DNA of 64,000 nucleotides, taken from the NCBI RefSeq assembly GCF_016598575.1, contig NZ_CP066801.1, positions 1,298,501 through 1,362,500 on the forward strand, in the 5' to 3' direction. Numbering within the stretch: the stretch's first letter is position 1; every line of letters starts with the position of its first letter. Below, piece by piece: positions 17,651-28,237 of the stretch. The notes beneath the pieces are model-generated. The model was not told the DNA's origin and did not search any database. It was given only the letters and a program-made list of their open reading frames with translations. Made by a program: the position numbers and the translations under genes. This stretch comes from Streptomyces sp. HSG2. Its GTDB lineage: Bacteria > Actinomycetota > Actinomycetes > Streptomycetales > Streptomycetaceae.

Positions 17651-17991
17651 GCCCAGCAGGTTAACGCCCACTAACCGGGCCGGTGCCCGAGCGGGGCGGA
17701 CGGCCGCCCCACGCCGACGGTTTCCCGCCGTCGCCGGCGGTGCGCGGTCACCACCGTTCGGGTATCGCCCGCCCCGCCCCGGCCGGCCCGGGCGGCACAC
17801 CCGCCTCGGAGGTCGACACACCGAGCGGTTCCGTGCCGTCGACGACGTGAGCACGAGGCCCTCGGTGGGAAGAACCGAGGGGAGGAAAGGCGGCGGCACA
17901 CCAGGAGGGGCGGCGACGGCCGGGACGCCGTCGGTCGGCCACTCGTGGCCCGTCCGCGCCAGGTCGTTCCCCGAGCCGCGGGAGGCTGAAG
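17651..17991. other. divergent promoter region between enoyl-CoA hydratase and glgX
   Basis: This 341-bp stretch contains no convincing coding frame. The only clear signal is GGGAGG about 9 nt before the glgX GTG. No strong -10/-35 pair or long inverted repeat was seen. Confidence 0.5.
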
Positions 17992-20247
<2,256 letters not shown>

Positions 20248-20377
20248 GGGGACCCGACGCGCCGCAGGCGGGAATCGGGTCGCCCGCTCCTCGATCCGCC
20301 GACCGCGGGGCGGCGCGGACCCGGGGCGAGCGAAACTCGGTGGGAAGTGTCGGCGGTCTTCCGTAGGGTCCAAGCCG

Positions 20378-22243
20378 ATGACCACGCCACCCGAATCCCC
20401 GCCGCCCGCCTCGGCCCCGACCGACCGGGACGGCACCGTGCGGACACTGCTGCGGTTGTGGCCCTACGTGCGTCCGGTCCGTGCTCGGCTGACGGCAGCG
20501 GCGCTGATCGCCGTGGTGGCGTCCTGCACAGGGCTGGTCATCCCCCTCGTCCTGAAGTGGTTGGTCGACGGACCGGTCACCGACGGCGACCCGGGCGGGG
20601 TCTGGTGGGGCGCGTTCCTCGTCCTGATCCTCGGCATCGCCGAGGCGCTGCTCTTCGGGGTGCGACGATGGCTGGTGGCCCGCCCGCTGTCGCGGGTGGA
20701 GGCGAACCTTCGCGCGGATCTCTACGGGCGTCTCCAGCGCCTGCCGGTCGCGTTCCACGACCGCTGGCCCTCCGGTCAGTTGCTGTCACGCGGGACGACC
20801 GATCTGATGCTCCTCCGCATGTTCCTGGCCTTTCCACTGACGTTCCTCCTCGTGAACGGGGTCACCATCGCCGTCGGCATGGCGATCATGCTGGCGCAGG
20901 ACTGGGCGTTGGGACTCCTCGTCCTCGGGCCCACGGTGCCGCTGATCGCGCTGTGCGTGGTCTTCGAGAGGCGGTACGCGACGGTGGCGCGACGCGCCCA
21001 GGACCAGGTCGGCGACCTGACGACGGTGGTCGAGGAGAGCGTCCTCGGGATCAGGATCATCAAGGGCTTCGGCCGGCACCGCAGCCAGGCGCGCGCCTTC
21101 CGGGAGCTCTCCCGGACCCTGCGCGGGACCGAACTGCGCAAGGCACGACTCCTGGCCGGGCTCCTCGCCGTCGTCGTGGCGCTGCCGGAGACGGCGATCG
21201 GCGCCGCGCTCGTGCTCGGCGTCGTCCGGGTGGCGGACGGAGAGTTGTCCGCCGGGACGCTGGTGGCGTTCCTGTCGACGGCGCTCGCGCTGCTGTGGCC
21301 GGTCGAATCCCTCGGTTTCCTGGTGGCGATGAGCCAGGAGGCCGCCGCGGCGACGGCACGGTACTTCGAGGTGATGGACGTCGCACCGGAGTCCGATACG
21401 GCCGGGCCACGCTCGTCCGCCAGGACCACGCACCTCGCCCGTCCGACCTCCGCACCGGACGGTGGGGGCGCCGAGTCGCTCCGGCCCGCCCCCCGGGGCG
21501 GCCTGCGGTTCGAGGACGTCACCTTCCGCTACCCCGACGCCCCGCCGGGCTCCCCTCCCGTTCTCGACCGCGTGACCCTGCACATCCGTCCCGGCGAGTC
21601 CCTGGCCCTGGTGGGGGCCACGGGCAGTGGCAAGACGACGCTCACGGCGCTGATCCCCCGGCTGCACGAGGTGACGTCCGGCCGGATCACCCTGGACGGC
21701 GTGGACGTGTCCGCCCTGCCCCGCTCGGAGTTGCGCGCCCGGGTGGCCGTGGCATTCGAGGAGGCCACCCTGTTCTCCACGAGCGTCGGGGACAACATCC
21801 TGATGGGGACCGCAGGCGGGCCGACCGACCGGGCGGCGCTGGATCGCGCCCTGTCCGTCGCACAGGCCGACTTCGCCCATAGGCTGCCCGAGGGCACCGC
21901 CACCCAGGTCGGCGAACAGGGCCTCAGCCTCTCCGGCGGGCAGCGACAACGACTCGCGCTGGCCCGTGCCGTCGTCGGCGAGCCGGACTTCCTCGTCCTG
22001 GACGACCCGTTGTCCGCCTTGGACGTGCACACGGAGGCGGCCGTCGAGGCCGCGCTCCGGCGGGTGCTGGCGGGCACCACGGCCCTGATCGTGGCCCACC
22101 GCCCTTCCACGGTCCTGCTGGCCGACCGTGTCGCGCTCCTGGCCGGCGGCCGGATCACCGCGGTCGGCACCCATCAAGAGCTGCTCCGAGACAACGGCGA
22201 GTACGCCCGACTCATGTCGGGACGTCAGGAGGAAGGACCTTGA
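20378..22243 (+). CDS. ABC exporter half-transporter, subunit A of pair 1 (degenerate-site subunit)
   Basis: A 621-residue fused membrane and ATPase protein. Six membrane helices lie in residues 30-335. The ATPase has Walker A GATGSGKTT (about 414-422), signature LSLSGGQRQRLALARA (about 516) and H-loop IVAHRPS. Two catalytic positions deviate: the Q-loop reads AFEEATLF (Glu for Gln) and Walker B reads LVLDDPLSALD, with Asp543 where the catalytic Glu is expected. This is the usual mark of the non-hydrolysing site of heterodimeric exporters such as BmrC/D or TM287/288. It overlaps the next gene by 4 bp. A TAGGGT hexamer at 20364-20369 could be the -10 element. Substrate unknown. Confidence 0.93.
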   Translation: MTTPPESPPPASAPTDRDGTVRTLLRLWPYVRPVRARLTAAALIAVVASCTGLVIPLVLKWLVDGPVTDGDPGGVWWGAFLVLILGIAEALLFGVRRWLVARPLSRVEANLRADLYGRLQRLPVAFHDRWPSGQLLSRGTTDLMLLRMFLAFPLTFLLVNGVTIAVGMAIMLAQDWALGLLVLGPTVPLIALCVVFERRYATVARRAQDQVGDLTTVVEESVLGIRIIKGFGRHRSQARAFRELSRTLRGTELRKARLLAGLLAVVVALPETAIGAALVLGVVRVADGELSAGTLVAFLSTALALLWPVESLGFLVAMSQEAAAATARYFEVMDVAPESDTAGPRSSARTTHLARPTSAPDGGGAESLRPAPRGGLRFEDVTFRYPDAPPGSPPVLDRVTLHIRPGESLALVGATGSGKTTLTALIPRLHEVTSGRITLDGVDVSALPRSELRARVAVAFEEATLFSTSVGDNILMGTAGGPTDRAALDRALSVAQADFAHRLPEGTATQVGEQGLSLSGGQRQRLALARAVVGEPDFLVLDDPLSALDVHTEAAVEAALRRVLAGTTALIVAHRPSTVLLADRVALLAGGRITAVGTHQELLRDNGEYARLMSGRQEEGP

Positions 22244-24093
22244 CCGTGTCCACGGCCGCTCCCGTCGAGCCCCCGAGGCCGGATCCCCCCGCGAAGCCGC
22301 CAGGCGACCCGTTCGACCAGGACCTCCTGCCCTCGCCGCCCGGAGCGACGGCGGCCCTGCTGCGTTCTCTGTTGGCACCTCTGCGGGTCCGCGTCGCCGC
22401 CGCCGCGGTGCTCCTCCTCCTGCAACAGGCGGCCGTGCAGGCCGGCCCGCTGCTCGTCGCCTACGCCATCGATCGGGCCGTGCCGGCCCTGCGCGAAGGC
22501 CACCAGGGGCCGTTGACCGCGGTGGCCGTCGGATACCTGCTCTGCGCGCTGGCGGGCGGCGCGCTGCAGTACGCGTTCGTCACGATCTCCGCCCGGGTCA
22601 ACCAGGACGCGCTCCTGGATCTGCGGGGTCGCATCTTCCGGCACGCCCAGGCGCTCAGCGTGGACTTCCACGAGCGCTACACCTCCGGTCGGCTGATCTC
22701 CCGTTCGACCACGGACGTGGAGTCGCTGCGCGAACTCCTCGACGACGGGCTCCAGGAACTCGTCACGGTGGTGCTGTCGGTCCTCTACATCGCGGCCCTG
22801 CTGCTCTGGTTGGATCTCGGGCTCGGGGCGATCGCGGTGGCCTCCTTCGTCCCCCTGTACGCACACGTGCGCGGCTACCAGCGGCGCGCGCGACGGGTGT
22901 ACCGCGAGCGTTCCACGGCGATGGCCGCGGTGATCGTCAAGTTCGTGGAGACCATGAACGGCATCCGGCCCGTTCGCGTCTTCCGTCGGGAGACCGCCAA
23001 CGACGCGGAGTTCGACGGGCTCAACCGACGGCACGAGCGGACCAACGGCGACGCCCTTCTGGAGATGGCCCGCTACGTGGTCGGGTCCCGGCTTCTCGCC
23101 AACACGACGGTGGCCGCGGTCGTGCTGTGGGGCGCGTATCGGGTGGCGGACGACACTCTCGCCCTCGGCGTGCTGGCCGCCTCGGTGCTCTACCTGCGCC
23201 GGCTCTACGACCCGATCGACCGACTCGGCATGTTCCTGAACTCGGCGCAATCGGCCGGAGCCTCCCTGGAGAAGATCGCCGGCCTGCTCGCCCAGGCTCC
23301 GTCGCTGCCGGAACCACAGGCTCCGGTGTCCCTGCCCGCCCGAGCGTCGGAGCGCCCCGGGCGCTCCGCGAAGTTCGAGTCGGTGAGCTTCGGCTACCGG
23401 ACGGGCGGAGAGATCCTGCCACCCTTCGACCTGGCCATCCCGGCCGGGCAGACCGTCGCCGTGGTCGGCTCGACGGGAGCCGGGAAATCGACCCTGGCCA
23501 AGCTTCTGGCCAGGTTCCACGACCCGTCACGGGGGCGGGTGTCGCTGGACGGCGTGGACCTGCGCGAGTTGTCCGTGTCGGAGCTGCGGCGCGGAGTGGT
23601 GATGGTGACGCAGGAGGCGTTCCTGTTCTCCGGGACGGTCGCCGACAACATCGCGATCGGCAGGCCGGACGCGACCCGCGAAGAGATCGAGCGCGCCGCC
23701 AAGGACATCGGCGCCCACGACTTCATCCAGGCGCTCCCGGACGGGTACGACACGGACGTGCGCAAGCGGGGAGGGCGGATCTCGGCAGGCCAACGGCAGT
23801 TGGTGGCGTTCGCCCGAGCACTGCTGGCCGATCCCGCCGTGCTGATCCTGGACGAGGCCACCAGTTCCCTGGACATCCCCGGGGAGAGAGCGGTCCAGCG
23901 GGCCATGACGACGGTACTGGCGGGCCGCACCGCGATGGTCGTCGCGCACCGCCTGTCCACGGTCGAGATCGCCGACCGCGTCCTGGTGATGGAGGGGGGA
24001 CGGATCGTGGAGGACGGTCGCCCCGAGGAACTGATCGCGGGGACGGGCAGGTTCGCCGACCTGCACAGGGCGTGGCGGGACAGCCTCGTCTGA
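22240..24093 (+). CDS. ABC exporter half-transporter, subunit B of pair 1 (catalytic-site subunit)
   Basis: A 617-residue partner with six membrane helices (about 35-340). Walker A is GSTGAGKSTLAKLL (about 410-418), Q-loop MVTQEAFLFSG, Walker B LILDEATSSLD with the catalytic Glu intact, H-loop VVAHRLSTVE. The signature is altered to ISAGQRQLVAFARAL instead of LSGGQ. Combined with subunit A, one canonical site (Walker A/B of B with LSGGQ of A) and one weak site are formed. TTG 22240 is preferred because AGGAGG lies 7 nt upstream and the TTGA overlap couples it to subunit A; a GTG 6 nt further on is the alternative. Confidence 0.93.
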   Translation: MTVSTAAPVEPPRPDPPAKPPGDPFDQDLLPSPPGATAALLRSLLAPLRVRVAAAAVLLLLQQAAVQAGPLLVAYAIDRAVPALREGHQGPLTAVAVGYLLCALAGGALQYAFVTISARVNQDALLDLRGRIFRHAQALSVDFHERYTSGRLISRSTTDVESLRELLDDGLQELVTVVLSVLYIAALLLWLDLGLGAIAVASFVPLYAHVRGYQRRARRVYRERSTAMAAVIVKFVETMNGIRPVRVFRRETANDAEFDGLNRRHERTNGDALLEMARYVVGSRLLANTTVAAVVLWGAYRVADDTLALGVLAASVLYLRRLYDPIDRLGMFLNSAQSAGASLEKIAGLLAQAPSLPEPQAPVSLPARASERPGRSAKFESVSFGYRTGGEILPPFDLAIPAGQTVAVVGSTGAGKSTLAKLLARFHDPSRGRVSLDGVDLRELSVSELRRGVVMVTQEAFLFSGTVADNIAIGRPDATREEIERAAKDIGAHDFIQALPDGYDTDVRKRGGRISAGQRQLVAFARALLADPAVLILDEATSSLDIPGERAVQRAMTTVLAGRTAMVVAHRLSTVEIADRVLVMEGGRIVEDGRPEELIAGTGRFADLHRAWRDSLV

Positions 24094-24152
24094 GCGGGTC
24101 GACTCCGTCGACACGAAACATCCGGATCCGGCCACATCGACACAGGAGTCCG

Positions 24153-24227
24153 ATGACGACACCGTCGCGCGCGTCTCCGCTGCCGAGGCGGTCCTCCTTC
24201 GCAGGGGAACGCCTCACCGACGCATGA
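24153..24227 (+). CDS. possible 24-residue peptide ORF between the two ABC exporter pairs
   Basis: An ATG with an ACAGGAG site 6 nt upstream opens a frame of 24 codons ending in TGA. The peptide begins MTTPSRASPLPRRSS and ends GERLTDA; it is polar, with four arginines, no cysteine and no hydrophobic segment. It lies in the 288-bp gap between two heterodimeric exporter gene pairs, 59 nt after the first. The good ribosome site is the only positive evidence; it may be chance, a leader peptide, or a small exported product. Nothing in it matches a known precursor family that I can recognise. Confidence 0.3.
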   Translation: MTTPSRASPLPRRSSFAGERLTDA

Positions 24228-24381
24228 CAGGGCCCGTCGTGGACAGCGGGGCGACGGGACGGACACCGCGACCGGTCCCTTGAACCGACGCGGCCGGCGC
24301 TCACGGCACCCGGATTCCGGCGTCTCCTCAGGGCCCCTGCCAACGATCAAGGTAGTCTGCATCGACCATGGAGGACGACGC

Positions 24382-26226
24382 GTGATCGACACACAGGCGG
24401 ATCCTGGCATCCCCGATCGGCGGAGCGGGCCGCGCTACCTGGGGTGGTTGGTACGCGAGCAACTCGGGCGCTCGCTGGTGGGGGCGCTGATCTCCAGTGT
24501 GTGGACGGCGCTGCTGGCGGTGGCGCCCTACCTGATGTCCCGCGCGATCGACGACGGTCTCGTCACCGGTGACCTCGGGGCGCTCTCCCTCTGGGTGGGG
24601 GCGTTGCTGGCCGCCGGCCTGGCCGGCGCCGGGCTGGGTGTGATGCGGCACCGCATCATGACCCGGGTCCGCATGGACGCCAACTTCCGCACGGTGAAGG
24701 TGGTCGTCGGGCACGCCGTCCGCCTCGGCGCCGCACTGCGGCGGCGGGTGAGCGCCGGGGAGGTCGTCACCATCGGCGTGGGCGACGTGGCCACGATCGG
24801 CGCCTCGCTGACGGTGGTGGGCCCGGGCACCGGTGCCGTCGTCGCGTATCTGGTCGTGGCGGCCCTGCTCATTCCCCTCTCGGGACAGCTGGCCGCGCTG
24901 GTGCTGCTCGGACTTCCCCTGATCGGCCTGGTCGTTGGCCCCCTGCTGGGCAGACTGCTCGGTTCGGAGACGGAGTACCGAGAGCGGCAGAGCAAGCTGA
25001 CCGCCCGGATCGGGGACATCGCGGCCGGATTGCGGGTACTCAACGGCCTGGGAGGCAAGGGCATCGTGGCCGACGCCTTCCGCCGGGACTCGGGCCGCCT
25101 CCGGGAGCAGGGCTACCGGGTCGGTTCGACGACCAGCTGGGTGCAGGCGCTCGGTGTCGGGGCACCGGCGCTGTTCGTGGCGGTCGTCAGCTGGCTGGCC
25201 GCCCGTCAGGCGGCCGGCGGGGCCATCACCGTGGGGGAACTTGTCGCCGTGTACGGGTACGTGGCCGTCCTGGTGGGTCCGGTGTCCTTCCTGATCGAGA
25301 CCGGGTACATGCTCAGTCGGGGGCTGGTCGCGGCACGTCGGGTCGTCGCCTTCCTCGGAATCGAACCCGAACCCGACCGAGGACGGCTGGACGCCCCGAC
25401 CGGGCCGGCCGAGCTGCACGACCCCACCTCCGGCGTGCGGATACCTCCGGGCCGGTTCACGGCGCTCGCCGGATCACGTTCCGCGGACGCCGTCGCCGTG
25501 GTGGACCGGCTGGGACGCTACGCCCCTTCGGAGGCGACCTGGGGCGGGGTCCGCCTGGACGAGGTTCCGCTCGCGCGTGTCCGGGAGCGTGTGCTGGTCG
25601 CCGACGCCGACGCCGACATCTTCGCCGGCACCTTCCACGAGGTCCTCGACAGCGCCTTCGCCGGCATCGGCCGCCAGGACGCGCCCCCCTGGGACGCGGG
25701 CGTTCGCCCGGTCGCGGGGAAGCACGAGGGCGCGGAGAACCCGGTGGACGTGCCGGCCGGGGCCCAGGACGCCGTCAAACCCGGGACGCCACCGGCTTCC
25801 CATCGGACACGGGCCGTCCACGCAGCGGCGGCCGACGACATCGTGCGCGGTCTCCCGGACGGGCCGGACTCCGCCGTGGACGCGGGGGGAGGAAACCTCT
25901 CGGGCGGTCAACGACAGCGGCTGCGCCTGGCGCGAGCCCTGGCGGCGGACCCGGAGGTCCTGCTGGCGGTCGAGCCCACGTCGGCACTCGACGCCCACAC
26001 CGAGGCCACGGTGGCCAGGCGGCTGCGGGAGATCCGCACGGGGCGGACGACCGTGGTCACCACCACCTCTCCGCTGGTACTCGATCGAGCGGATTCGGTG
26101 CACTACCTGGTCGACGGCAGGGTCGCGGCCACTGGCACCCACCGGGAGCTGCTGACGACCGAGCCCGGATATCGCGCGCTGATCGAACGGGAAGGGACCG
26201 ACAGGACCGAGGAGGGCGTGTCTTGA
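24382..26226 (+). CDS. ABC exporter half-transporter, subunit A of pair 2 (Walker A lost)
   Basis: A 614-residue half-transporter with six membrane helices (about 20-300). Its ATPase domain is strongly degenerate. At the Walker A place (about residues 355-370) it reads ALAGSRSADAVAVVDRL with no GxxGxGK[ST]. The Q-loop reads VADADADIF, Walker B reads VLLAVEPTSALD (the Asp is lost), and the H-loop reads VVTTTSPLVLD (His replaced by Ser). Yet the signature LSGGQRQRLRLARAL (about 505) is intact. An extra, Pro/Ala/Gly-rich segment of about 45 residues (about 430-475) interrupts the helical domain. GTG 24382 has GGAGGA at ideal distance. It overlaps subunit B by 4 bp. It can only work as a heterodimer. 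Confidence 0.92.
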   Translation: MIDTQADPGIPDRRSGPRYLGWLVREQLGRSLVGALISSVWTALLAVAPYLMSRAIDDGLVTGDLGALSLWVGALLAAGLAGAGLGVMRHRIMTRVRMDANFRTVKVVVGHAVRLGAALRRRVSAGEVVTIGVGDVATIGASLTVVGPGTGAVVAYLVVAALLIPLSGQLAALVLLGLPLIGLVVGPLLGRLLGSETEYRERQSKLTARIGDIAAGLRVLNGLGGKGIVADAFRRDSGRLREQGYRVGSTTSWVQALGVGAPALFVAVVSWLAARQAAGGAITVGELVAVYGYVAVLVGPVSFLIETGYMLSRGLVAARRVVAFLGIEPEPDRGRLDAPTGPAELHDPTSGVRIPPGRFTALAGSRSADAVAVVDRLGRYAPSEATWGGVRLDEVPLARVRERVLVADADADIFAGTFHEVLDSAFAGIGRQDAPPWDAGVRPVAGKHEGAENPVDVPAGAQDAVKPGTPPASHRTRAVHAAAADDIVRGLPDGPDSAVDAGGGNLSGGQRQRLRLARALAADPEVLLAVEPTSALDAHTEATVARRLREIRTGRTTVVTTTSPLVLDRADSVHYLVDGRVAATGTHRELLTTEPGYRALIEREGTDRTEEGVS

Positions 26227-28001
26227 CGACGGATCGACTGCCGGTGGCGGGGCCGAGCCAGGTGCGGCGAGCCGCCGCCGGGCTGGTGCGGGCGGAGCGG
26301 GGCCCTTTCGCCGGGCTGCTGACGTGGAGCGCGCTCGCCGCGGCGGCGGGTCTGGCGGGGCCCTGGCTGCTGGGCCGAATCGTGGACGAGGTGCGCGCCG
26401 GGGGTGGCGTCGACACCGTCGACCGTTTGGCGTCGGCGATCCTGGTGTGCACGGTGGCACAGACGCTGCTCGTCCGTCGCGCGCGGTGGGTGGCGCACCG
26501 CTTCGGCGAGCGGACGCTGGCCCGGGTGCGGGAGCGCTTCGTCGACCGGGCCCTCGCGCTGCCCGCCTCGGTGGTGGAGCGCTGCGGTACGGGGGATCTG
26601 ACGGCACGGGGCACGGGGGACGTCGCCGCCGTCGCCGTCACGCTGCGCGACGCGGGGCCGGACCTGCTGGTCAACGGGGTGCAGTTGCTGTTCCTCGTGG
26701 GTGCCGTGCTGCTTGTGGACCCGATGCTCGGCCTCGTCGGCCTGCTGGTGTTGGCGCCGGTGTGGGTGGCGTTGCGTTGGTACCTGCGCCGGGCACGGGA
26801 CGGCTACCTCGCCGAGGGCGCGGCGGGATCGGACGTGGCGGAGGCATTGGCGTCGACGGTGGCGGGCGCGCGGACGGTGGAGGCGTTCGGTCTGCGGGAG
26901 CGGCGGGTCGCGGTGAGTCGCGGGGCGTTGGAGACCGCCCGCCGCGCCCGCCTCCACACCCTGTATCTGCGTACGGTGTTCTTTCTGGCCATCGGGGTCT
27001 GCGAGGTGATGCCGGTCGGGGGCGTGCTGGTGGTCGGCGGGTTGCTCCAAGGGCGCGGCGGGCCGTCCCTGGGCGCGGTGGTGGCGGCGGCGCTGTACTT
27101 CCAGCAGTTGAGGACCCCGCTGGGGGAGATCCTGGTTCGGGTCGAGGAGATCCAGTCCGGTTCGGCCGCGTTCGCCAGGGTGGAGGGACTGGCGGGGACG
27201 CCACGCGCGGAGACGGACCGCCCCGACGCCGTCCCCACGCACGACCGGTTCGACGTGACCGGCGCGCGCTACGCCTACGAGCGGGGCGGCGAGGTGCTCC
27301 GGGGGGTCGATCTCACGGTGCGGCCTGGCGAGCGCCTGGCGGTGGTGGGGCCGTCCGGTGCCGGCAAGACCACGCTGAGCAGACTGCTCGCGGGGGTGGA
27401 CGCCCCCACCGCGGGCTCGGTGACGGTGGGCGGTGTGCCCGTGGCGGATCTGTCGCCGGAGCGGCTGCGGCGCCAGGTCGTGCTCGTCACCCAGGAGCAC
27501 CACGTATTCCTCGGGACGGTTCGGGACAATCTGCTGATCGCCGATCCTTCGGCGACCGACGAGCGGCTCTGGGCGGCCTTGGCCGCGGTGGGCGCCGACT
27601 CCTGGGTGCGGTCGCTGCCCGGCGGTCTCGACGCCGAGCCGAGCCGGGGGGCCGAGGGACCGGACGGCTCCATGGCCCAGCAACTGGCCTTGGCCCGGGT
27701 GGTGCTGGCGGATCCGCACACGGTCGTCCTCGACGAGGCGACCGCGCTGCTGGACCCGGCGACGGCCCGGAACACCGAGCGGGCCCTCGCGGCCGTGCTG
27801 AAGGGACGCACGGTGATAGCGGTCGCCCACCGGCTGCACACGGCGCACGAGGCGGACCGGGTGGCGGTCATGACGGAGGGGCGGCTGGCGGAGCTGGGTT
27901 CGCACGAGGAGCTGGTCGCGGCCGACGGGGCGTACGCCGCGCTGTGGCGTTCCTGGCACGGGGAGCCTCCTGTCACCGCAGGCCACCACAGGTCCGTATA
28001 G
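26223..28001 (+). CDS. ABC exporter half-transporter, subunit B of pair 2 (signature lost)
   Basis: A 592-residue partner with six membrane helices (about 20-300). Walker A GPSGAGKTTLSRLL (about 376-389), Q-loop LVTQEHHVFLG, Walker B VVLDEATALLD (about 500) and H-loop VAVAHRLHTAH (about 534) are all canonical. The signature, however, is replaced by PDGSMAQQLALARV (about 480). Its losses are thus the exact complement of subunit A. The heterodimer can form one complete site (Walker A/B of B with LSGGQ of A), while the second composite site has neither a P-loop nor a signature. The start is TTG 26223 (TTGACGACG), overlapping subunit A's stop. The transported substrate is unknown. Confidence 0.92.
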   Translation: MTTDRLPVAGPSQVRRAAAGLVRAERGPFAGLLTWSALAAAAGLAGPWLLGRIVDEVRAGGGVDTVDRLASAILVCTVAQTLLVRRARWVAHRFGERTLARVRERFVDRALALPASVVERCGTGDLTARGTGDVAAVAVTLRDAGPDLLVNGVQLLFLVGAVLLVDPMLGLVGLLVLAPVWVALRWYLRRARDGYLAEGAAGSDVAEALASTVAGARTVEAFGLRERRVAVSRGALETARRARLHTLYLRTVFFLAIGVCEVMPVGGVLVVGGLLQGRGGPSLGAVVAAALYFQQLRTPLGEILVRVEEIQSGSAAFARVEGLAGTPRAETDRPDAVPTHDRFDVTGARYAYERGGEVLRGVDLTVRPGERLAVVGPSGAGKTTLSRLLAGVDAPTAGSVTVGGVPVADLSPERLRRQVVLVTQEHHVFLGTVRDNLLIADPSATDERLWAALAAVGADSWVRSLPGGLDAEPSRGAEGPDGSMAQQLALARVVLADPHTVVLDEATALLDPATARNTERALAAVLKGRTVIAVAHRLHTAHEADRVAVMTEGRLAELGSHEELVAADGAYAALWRSWHGEPPVTAGHHRSV

Positions 28002-28237
28002 CGGACGTGAACTCCTGGACAACGGACTCTTTCCGGCCAACATGATGACGCGCCCCTGACAATCGCAGCCCTTCTTTGCCACGCTTCCCTTGGCCGCTTC
28101 ACCGCCACCCCACCGTGACACGCCGTGCCGCGGCCCCGCTCCCGTTCGTGTTCTGCGTAACGCCCCGTACCGCCCGCGGCCATCCGCCGCAGGCCTCCCC
28201 GGTCGCGCACCCCGCGACCACGCAGAAGGAGTCAGCG

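Noticed and set aside
24368..24385. Five-codon upstream ORF (M-E-D-D-A) overlapping the GTG start of the third exporter gene
   Set aside because: The ATG lies within the ribosome site GGAGGA itself, so translation is unlikely; the overlap is probably coincidence.
28002..28237. N-terminal extension of the M4 peptidase from 28076
   Set aside because: The extension has no signal-peptide character at its start and lacks a ribosome site; TTG 28238 gives a normal signal peptide and has AAGGAG upstream.
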